Source of the DNA: Pyramidobacter sp.
Lineage (GTDB): Bacteria; Synergistota; Synergistia; Synergistales; Dethiosulfovibrionaceae
Assembly (NCBI GenBank): GCA_016286835.1
Contig: JAEEUD010000027.1
Span: 1 to 11,895 of the forward strand
Direction: 5' to 3'
Length of the DNA: 11,895 bases
Shown here: piece after piece, positions 7,691 to 11,895 of the stretch
How the letters are laid out: every line of letters starts with the position of its first letter
How positions within the stretch are numbered: the first letter of the stretch is position 1
Program-made: the position numbers and the translations under genes
The notes under the pieces: generated by a model
What the model was told of the DNA's origin: nothing
Seen by the model: only the letters and a program-made list of their open reading frames with translations
Database searches by the model: none

Positions 7691-8571
7691 GATCATTTGA
7701 AGAACTCCTTGAACGCACGAACAAAGGCTTCCCGCTGCCCGAAGCGATCTTGTCACTCGATGCGGAAGAGCAGATGATCGACGCCGACGATCTGCGCGAA
7801 TCGCTTCGCGACAGGTTGCGCGTGATGCGCGAGACAGTTGAAGCGGCACTGGCCGGACACTGGCAGCCTAAGCTGATTGCCGACGACAAGGACAAATATC
7901 CCGCGCGGGCCGGAAAGGCCCTCTGCGGCGATCTGCTCTGGCGCGCCAGTGAGATCGCCGTGGCGCTGGGCACATGCAACGCTTCGATGGGCCGCATCGT
8001 TGCCGCTCCTACGGCGGGCAGCTGCGGTATTCTGCCGGGGTTGCTCTTTGCTTGGCAGGAGAATAAAAACGGCGTGGATGACATCGTGCTGAACGGTCTG
8101 ATCGTCGCGGCGGCCGTGGGCGAGATCATCGCCAACCGTGCTACGCTGGCCGGCGCTTCCGGCGGCTGTCAGGCCGAGTGCGGCGCTGCGGCGGCGATGG
8201 GCGCAGCAGCGCTGTGCTTCATGGAAGGCGGCGACGCCGAGGCGTGCGCTCATGCTGCGGCCCTGGCGCTGAAATCGATCCTCGGCCTTGCCTGTGACCC
8301 CGTTGCCGGACTGGTGGAGTCTCCATGCGTCAAGCGCAACGGCTCGCTCGTCGCCCTCGGGGCGATCGCTGCCGATATGGCTCTGGCAGGCGTGCGTTCG
8401 ATCATTCCTCCCGATGAGGTCGTGGACGCCATGGCCGAAGTGGGCCGCTCCCTGCCCGCCACCCTGCGCGAGACCGCCCGCGGCGGTTGTGCCCGCACCC
8501 CTGCCGGCCAGGCGATGAAAAGGAAATTGAGTGCGTCTGTCCCTGCGGCGGGAGCGGAAGAGTATAATTGA
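7687..8571 (+). CDS. sdaAA: L-serine dehydratase, iron-sulfur alpha subunit
   Basis: The 294-residue product is the catalytic chain that deaminates L-serine through a [4Fe-4S] cluster, without PLP. Signature blocks are APTAGSCGILPG (107-118), GASGGCQAECG (156-166) and LACDPVAGLVESPCVKRN (201-218). Cys161, Cys203 and Cys214 are the likely cluster ligands. Their spacing (42 and 11) equals that of the three ligands recalled for the Legionella enzyme (343, 385, 396), leaving one iron free for substrate. The C-terminal part holds GGCARTPAG (266-274). The start overlaps the sdaAB stop (ATGA), with GGAGGA (7672-7677) inside sdaAB as ribosome site. A terminator at 8642 closes the operon. In an amino acid fermenter this gives pyruvate for ATP and acetyl-CoA. 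The last dozen residues (SVPAAGAEEYN) are not conserved in my recollection. Confidence 0.95.
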   Translation: MRSFEELLERTNKGFPLPEAILSLDAEEQMIDADDLRESLRDRLRVMRETVEAALAGHWQPKLIADDKDKYPARAGKALCGDLLWRASEIAVALGTCNASMGRIVAAPTAGSCGILPGLLFAWQENKNGVDDIVLNGLIVAAAVGEIIANRATLAGASGGCQAECGAAAAMGAAALCFMEGGDAEACAHAAALALKSILGLACDPVAGLVESPCVKRNGSLVALGAIAADMALAGVRSIIPPDEVVDAMAEVGRSLPATLRETARGGCARTPAGQAMKRKLSASVPAAGAEEYN

Positions 8572-8613
8572 TCGTTTCCTGATGAAATTGTCGTTAAAGT
8601 AATGGACAGATAG

Positions 8614-8630
8614 CGTCCTTTGTGAGGACG
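8614..8630 (+). other. Small hairpin in the sdaAA 3' untranslated region
   Basis: CGTCCT (8614-8619) and AGGACG (8625-8630) pair perfectly around a TTGTG loop. No T-run follows, so it is not a terminator by itself. It lies 12 bp before the strong terminator and could protect the operon mRNA 3' end, or it could be chance. Confidence 0.35.
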
Positions 8631-8641
8631 TAATACAGGAG

Positions 8642-8687
8642 AGCGGCGCGCAGAAGCGTAATTTTCTTCAGCGCGCCGCTTTTTATT
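8642..8687 (+). terminator. Rho-independent terminator of the M20-sdaAB-sdaAA operon
   Basis: AGCGGCGCGC (8642-8651) pairs perfectly with GCGCGCCGCT (8671-8680). Inside, GAAG (8653-8656) pairs with CTTC (8666-8669) after a single A-A mismatch, so the hairpin is longer than the 10-bp outer stem. The T-rich tail TTTTTATT starts at 8680. It lies 70 bp after the sdaAA stop. Confidence 0.92.
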
Positions 8688-8916
8688 ATCGCTTTATTAT
8701 ATGCGTTTGGACTTGCTTGGAATTTTGTTTTGGTTCTTACTCTTGAAATGAAAAAAAATACGCGGGGCATCAAAAATCCACATCTTCTTTCGTGGTGCCT
8801 GGCAGAGACTGTAGAACGCTGTGTTCATCGTGATTGGCAGAGCTCTTTTCGGTGCGGAAACGGCATGAAAAAGACACTGGGTTGAAATTTATGGACTGAT
8901 TTTTATGAAAATGCCC
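8688..8916. other. About 230 bp between terminator and rny promoter with no recognised content
   Basis: This stretch is more AT-rich than the flanking genes. It holds no gene I can support, no tRNA and no clear repeat. The only plus-strand frame of note runs from ATG 8748 to TGA 8885 (45 codons, start MKKNTRGIKNPHLLSW). It has no ribosome site, a mixed composition with three Cys and three Trp, and no family I know. There is no clear hairpin-plus-T-run that would end a small RNA here. It may be plain spacer, a remnant of a lost gene or an undetected RNA. Confidence 0.4.
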
Positions 8917-8945
8917 TTGTGAAGTTCGCTTCTAAATTGTAAAAT
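8917..8945 (+). promoter_or_regulatory. Sigma70-type promoter of rny-ymdB
   Basis: The -35 is TTGTGA (8917-8922) and the -10 is TAAAAT (8940-8945), with a 17-bp spacer. Transcription would start near 8952, giving a leader of about 130 nt that includes the long hairpin at 8973-9021. A weaker -10-like TATAAG sits at 8955-8960 with no well-placed -35. Confidence 0.65.
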
Positions 8946-8972
8946 GAAGGTTGGTATAAGGTGACTTGTGTC

Positions 8973-9021
8973 AGACCGGTGTTCCGCCGTTTCCTAACAA
9001 TTACTGAAACGGCGGCGGTCT
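8973..9021 (+). promoter_or_regulatory. Long bulged hairpin in the rny 5' leader
   Basis: An outer stem AGACCG (8973-8978) with CGGTCT (9016-9021) continues into an inner stem CCGCCGTTTC (8984-8993) with GAAACGGCGG (9006-9015). A 5-nt bulge GTGTT lies on the 5' side only, and the loop is 12 nt. All 16 pairs are Watson-Crick. TTGGGCG follows rather than a T-run, and the start codon lies 63 nt further on, so it is not a terminator in the usual sense. It fits a structured leader, perhaps for RNase Y feedback on its own mRNA, by analogy with the rne leader of E. coli. That role is inference. Confidence 0.6.
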
Positions 9022-9084
9022 TGGGCGCGCGTAAAATCGAGCGTCCTCCTACATTCTATCTATTATTTTAAGGAGTGAAAGATT

Positions 9085-10623
9085 TTGAGCATTTATGTGA
9101 TCCTGGGAGTGCTGCTGGGAGTGATCGGCGGCACAGCGGCGGGCATGTACATTGCCAAGGGGGTAGCACGGCGAACGGTCGAGGAATCGCGCCAGAAGGC
9201 CGAGAATATCGTCAAGGAAGCGCAGGCCAGCGCTGCCCGAGACAGCAAAAACCTGCTTTCAGAAGCGCGCGATCAGGCCTCGAAGGTCCGTCAGGAAGCA
9301 GAGCGCGACGCCCGCGAGCGCAGAACGGAGATTCAGCGTACCGAGCGTATGATCGAGCAGAAGGAAGAGCGTCTCGACCGCAAGCTGGAAAAACTCCAGC
9401 ACCGTGAGGACGAGATGAAGGCCCGTCAGGAGGCGCTCGAAAAGAAGGTGTCCGAGGCGGAGGATCTGTGCCGTCAGCGTGTCGCCGAGATCGAGCGCGT
9501 CGCGCAGATGACCTGCGAACAGGCGCGCGATACGCTTCTCCATGAAGTCGAAGAGAGCGCCCAGCGCCGCATTGGCTTGCGTCTGATCGAGCTTGAGGAG
9601 CAGGCGCAGCGCGACGCCAACAAAAAGGCGCGCGAGATCGTCATTACCGCCGTGCAGCGCTGTGCCGTGGAGAAGTCTTCCGACGTGGCGATCAGCACCG
9701 TGTCGCTGCCCAATGACGAAATGAAGGGGCGCATCATCGGCCGCGAAGGCCGCAACATCCGCGCCTTCGAGACAGCCACGGGCGTCGATCTGATCGTTGA
9801 CGACACACCCGAGGCCGTTACGCTCAGCTGCTTCGATCCCGTGCGCCGCGAGATCGCTCGTCTGTCTCTGGAAAAGCTGGTCGTCGATGGGCGCATCCAC
9901 CCCGCTCGCATCGAAGAGCTCGTCGCCAAGGCCACGGCCGAAGTGGAGGAGTCGATCGCCGAGGCCGGCGATCAGGCGCTCATGGAGCTGGGCATCAAGC
10001 AGATGAACCCCGAGCTCGTGCGTACCATCGGTACGCTGCGCTACCGTTACAGCTACGGCCAGAACGCGCTTCAGCACAGCCTTGAGGTTGCTTACATCTC
10101 CGGCATGATCGCCGCCGAACTGGGACTCAACGAAGAGACTGCGCGCCGCGCCGGTCTTCTGCACGACATCGGCAAGGCGATCGACTTCAAGGTCGAGGGG
10201 CCGCACGCCCTCATCGGCGCTGATCTCGCCAAACGCTACGGCGAGCAGCCCGAAGTCATCAACGCGATCGCTTCGCACCACGAGGACGTGGAAGCCGCCA
10301 CGATCTTCGACACGATCGTGGCCACGGCCGACGCGATCAGCGCCGCCCGTCCGGGTGCGCGCCGTGAGAGCATCGACGCCTACGTCAAGCGTCTTGAAAA
10401 GCTCGAAACGGTCGCCAACGGATTCAAGGGCGTCAGCAAGGCGTTCGCCATCCAGGCCGGCCGCGAAGTGCGCGTCATGGTCGCGCCACATGTTCCCGAC
10501 GAAGCAGCTGTCGCCAAGCTGGCGTTCGACATTGCCCGCAAGATCGAGGAGGAACTCAAGTATCCCGGACAGATCAAGGTCACGGCGATCAAGGAGATCC
10601 GCGCCTCCGATCTGGCCAAGTAA
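9085..10623 (+). CDS. rny: Ribonuclease Y
   Basis: The 512-residue product is a membrane-anchored endoribonuclease that initiates mRNA decay. Residues 3-25 form one transmembrane helix (IYVILGVLLGVIGGTAAGMYI). A highly charged coiled coil rich in Glu, Arg and Lys runs from about 28 to 185. The KH RNA-binding domain follows (SLPNDEMKGRIIGREGRNIR, 207-226, with the GREG loop at 219-222). The HD phosphohydrolase domain holds His331 (ALQHSLEVAYISG), His360-Asp361 (LLHDIGKA), His399 and Asp416 (ATADAISAARPGARRES). Length and order match the family. The start is a TTG at 9085, chosen because AGGAG (9071-9075) lies 9 nt upstream and it puts the membrane helix at the very N-terminus. The next possible start, GTG at 9097, would shorten the helix. 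A promoter and bulged hairpin lie upstream. ymdB follows after 6 bp, as in Bacillus. Confidence 0.96.
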   Translation: MSIYVILGVLLGVIGGTAAGMYIAKGVARRTVEESRQKAENIVKEAQASAARDSKNLLSEARDQASKVRQEAERDARERRTEIQRTERMIEQKEERLDRKLEKLQHREDEMKARQEALEKKVSEAEDLCRQRVAEIERVAQMTCEQARDTLLHEVEESAQRRIGLRLIELEEQAQRDANKKAREIVITAVQRCAVEKSSDVAISTVSLPNDEMKGRIIGREGRNIRAFETATGVDLIVDDTPEAVTLSCFDPVRREIARLSLEKLVVDGRIHPARIEELVAKATAEVEESIAEAGDQALMELGIKQMNPELVRTIGTLRYRYSYGQNALQHSLEVAYISGMIAAELGLNEETARRAGLLHDIGKAIDFKVEGPHALIGADLAKRYGEQPEVINAIASHHEDVEAATIFDTIVATADAISAARPGARRESIDAYVKRLEKLETVANGFKGVSKAFAIQAGREVRVMVAPHVPDEAAVAKLAFDIARKIEEELKYPGQIKVTAIKEIRASDLAK

Positions 10624-10629
10624 CTCGGC

Positions 10630-11418
10630 ATGAGAATACTGTTTACAGGAGACGTCGTCGGCCGCCCCGGCCGCGACGCCTTCTTTTCGATGCTCCCGCA
10701 ACTGCACTTTTGCAAAGGACCTTTTGATTTTGTCATCGTCAACGGCGAGAACAGTGCCGCAGGCCGCGGTCTGACGGAAAAGGTCATGAATCAGTTCTTC
10801 GATGCCGGAGTAGACGTGATCACTTCCGGCAACCATATCTGGGACAAACGCGAATTCATGCCGTTGCTTGACGCCGAGCCGAGAGTGCTGCGCCCGCTCA
10901 ACTACCCGTCGGGAGTTCCCGGACGCGGCTGGGGCGTGTTCAACTCGCGAAACGGACAAAGATTGGCCGTCGTCAGCCTGCAGGGGCGCGTCTTCATGCC
11001 TCAGACGGACTGTCCTTTCAAAGCGATGGATGCTCTTCTGTCACAACTTGGCAACGTTCCTGTCTTCGTCGATTTTCACGCCGAAGCCACGTCGGAAAAG
11101 CGGGTCATGGGGCTGTATCTTGACGGGCGCGTTGCCGCTCTTGTCGGTACGCATACGCATGTGCAGACTGCGGACGAGGAAATCCTGCCCAGCGGCACGG
11201 CCTACATCAGCGACGCAGGCATGACCGGCGCGTTCCGCGGTTCTATCGGCATGACCTACGAGAGCGTACTCCCGAAATTTCTCACCTCTTTGCCGACGCG
11301 TTTTGAAGTTGCCGAGGAAGACGTGCGTTACAATGGCGTAATTATCGACATTGACGATGAGGTTGGCTGCGCCTGCAACATAGAGCGTCTCGCGTTTCGC
11401 CAGGGCGAGATCGACTGA
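10630..11418 (+). CDS. ymdB: YmdB-type metallophosphoesterase (TIGR00282 family)
   Basis: The 262-residue product is a cytoplasmic two-metal phosphodiesterase. The Bacillus subtilis relative hydrolyses 2',3'-cyclic nucleotides and influences biofilm and motility choices. All expected ligands are visible: Asp8 (GDVVGRPGR, 7-15), Glu40 and Asn41 (VNGENSAAG), Asn68 with neighbouring His69 as candidate acid/base (SGNHIWDKRE, 66-75), His150 (DFHAEATSEK, 148-157), and His175 and His177 (GTHTHVQTADE, 173-183). DAGMTG (195-200) is also typical. The ATG lies 6 bp after the rny stop. No good Shine-Dalgarno is present there, so translation is probably coupled to rny. RNase products or cyclic phosphates from RNA turnover are a plausible link between the two. 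A perfect terminator lies 65 bp downstream. Confidence 0.94.
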   Translation: MRILFTGDVVGRPGRDAFFSMLPQLHFCKGPFDFVIVNGENSAAGRGLTEKVMNQFFDAGVDVITSGNHIWDKREFMPLLDAEPRVLRPLNYPSGVPGRGWGVFNSRNGQRLAVVSLQGRVFMPQTDCPFKAMDALLSQLGNVPVFVDFHAEATSEKRVMGLYLDGRVAALVGTHTHVQTADEEILPSGTAYISDAGMTGAFRGSIGMTYESVLPKFLTSLPTRFEVAEEDVRYNGVIIDIDDEVGCACNIERLAFRQGEID

Positions 11419-11455
11419 TAATTTAAGCCAGGAATATACTGATAGGGAGTGCGCG

Positions 11456-11469
11456 AAAAATATATTTTT
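11456..11469. repeat. Perfect A/T palindrome downstream of ymdB
   Basis: AAAAATATATTTTT is an exact 14-bp palindrome 37 bp after the ymdB stop. AGGGA (11444-11448) and TCCCT (11477-11481) flank it and can pair as well. Its T-run could terminate weakly, or it may simply be an AT-rich flexible site. Confidence 0.35.
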
Positions 11470-11483
11470 TCTGGGTTCCCTTC

Positions 11484-11526
11484 AAAAAACGAGCGTCGGA
11501 CATTGCGTTTCCGACGCTCGTTTTTT
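11484..11526. terminator. Symmetrical rho-independent terminator after rny-ymdB
   Basis: A perfect 17-bp inverted repeat has its left arm at 11484-11500 (core CGAGCGTCGGA) and its right arm at 11510-11526 (core TCCGACGCTCG), with a 9-nt loop. Six A precede the core and six T follow it, so it can terminate on either strand. It separates rny-ymdB transcription from the rRNA unit. Confidence 0.93.
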
Positions 11527-11557
11527 ATGCAAAAGGGCTTGACTGCAACGCTGACTA

Positions 11558-11580
11558 CTCTTTCACGGTTTGTGAAAGAG
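11558..11580. repeat. Inverted repeat between the ymdB terminator and the rRNA promoter
   Basis: CTCTTTCAC (11558-11566) and GTGAAAGAG (11572-11580) are perfect 9-bp arms around GGTTT. No T-run follows, so it is not a terminator on the plus strand. It lies 60 bp upstream of the rRNA -35 and could be a protein-binding site or a leftover hairpin. Confidence 0.45.
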
Positions 11581-11669
11581 AGTAAAAAGTGAATTCAATT
11601 TGATTAAGAAAAATATGAAATTGTTGTCTAAATGAAGGTATAGACAAATAAACGGACGTGGTGTATCAT
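11581..11669 (+). promoter_or_regulatory. rRNA operon promoter with AT-rich upstream element
   Basis: The -35 is TAGACA (11641-11646) and the -10 is TATCAT (11664-11669), with a 17-bp spacer. About 55 bp before it (11581-11635) is strongly AT-rich with A-tracts (for example AAGAAAAATATGAAATTG), as expected of an UP element that binds the RNA polymerase alpha subunit. Transcription should start near 11676, giving a leader of about 120 nt before 16S. Promoter strength and growth-rate control are inferred from position. Confidence 0.6.
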
Positions 11670-11675
11670 TCTTTC

Positions 11676-11795
11676 TGCGCCGAACGGAAAAGGTGGTTCA
11701 CATTGAACCTCTAAACGTAAGGTGTCGCACCTTGACAAAGGAAGACGATGAAGAGAAGCCAAGCAAGTAAGGCGGGCTAAGGAAAGCCGAATTAT
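11676..11795 (+). other. 16S rRNA 5' leader with two small hairpins
   Basis: GGTTCA (11695-11700) pairs with TGAACC (11704-11709) around CAT, and AAGGTG (11719-11724) pairs with CACCTT (11728-11733) around TCG. A 4-bp hairpin, GGCT (11775-11778) with AGCC (11785-11788), sits just before the mature 16S end. I could not find a convincing boxA (antitermination) sequence. The half of the RNase III processing stem that should pair with sequence 3' of 16S cannot be checked inside this window. Confidence 0.5.

Positions 11796-11895
<100 letters not shown>

Noticed and set aside
5732..7849. 705-codon minus-strand frame opposite the M20 hydrolase and sdaAB
   Set aside because: It crosses three real plus-strand genes and an intergenic region. 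It is His/Arg-rich reverse-strand sequence with no family motif.
8748..8885. 45-codon plus-strand frame with a Cys/Trp-containing product
   Set aside because: It has no Shine-Dalgarno site, no recognised family and no clear promoter, so I describe it only as part of the gap.
9259..10959. 566-codon minus-strand frame opposite rny and ymdB
   Set aside because: It is antisense to two well-supported genes, with no promoter or ribosome site. Its length is explained by G+C-rich codon use.
11732..11737. Perfect TTGACA in the 16S leader as a second rRNA promoter
   Set aside because: No -10-like hexamer lies 16-18 bp downstream; the bases at 11755-11760 are GAAGCC. The TTGA also overlaps a leader hairpin arm.

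Overview
The window looks like ordinary chromosome from a G+C-rich anaerobic bacterium that ferments amino acids. I favour Synergistota (a Pyramidobacter or Jonquetella-like organism) at moderate confidence. The grounds are the gene set (phosphate butyryltransferase, threonine aldolase, two-subunit iron-sulfur serine dehydratase, N-carbamoyl amino acid hydrolase), the rny-ymdB pair, strong Shine-Dalgarno sites, consensus-like sigma70 promoters and the first 100 nt of a 16S rRNA. No similarity search was possible, so the phylum is an inference.

Layout. 1-1201 (minus) is the 5' two-thirds of a secreted S9-family peptidase that runs off the left edge. A 249-bp divergent intergenic region carries a good promoter for ptb (1451-2386), a single-gene unit closed by a perfect hairpin terminator. 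Next is ltaE (2467-3501), a threonine-aldolase-type PLP enzyme. It converges on a 672-residue exported protein of unknown function (3560-5578, minus), and a symmetrical terminator lies between them. Two back-to-back promoters at 5618-5701 drive the unknown gene leftward and an operon rightward: M20 amidohydrolase (5753-6964), sdaAB (7007-7690) and sdaAA (7687-8571), closed by a strong terminator at 8642. After about 230 bp with no recognised content, a promoter and a long leader hairpin precede rny (9085-10623, TTG start) and ymdB (10630-11418). A terminator, AT-rich DNA, an rRNA promoter and a short leader lead into 16S rRNA from about 11796 to the window end.

How the genes fit together. Threonine aldolase yields glycine and acetaldehyde. 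Serine dehydratase yields pyruvate and ammonia. The M20 hydrolase probably frees amino acids (or a relative such as allantoate) from N-carbamoyl-type substrates. Ptb interconverts acyl-CoA and acyl phosphate for substrate-level ATP formation. The S9 peptidase would feed peptides into this catabolism. rny-ymdB is an RNA-turnover/signalling pair also found together in Firmicutes.

I found no CRISPR array, mobile element, tRNA, phage or defence system, and no convincing new multi-gene system. The least explained items are the exported 672-residue protein with its divergent promoter arrangement, the bulged hairpin in the rny leader, and the 230-bp gap before rny.
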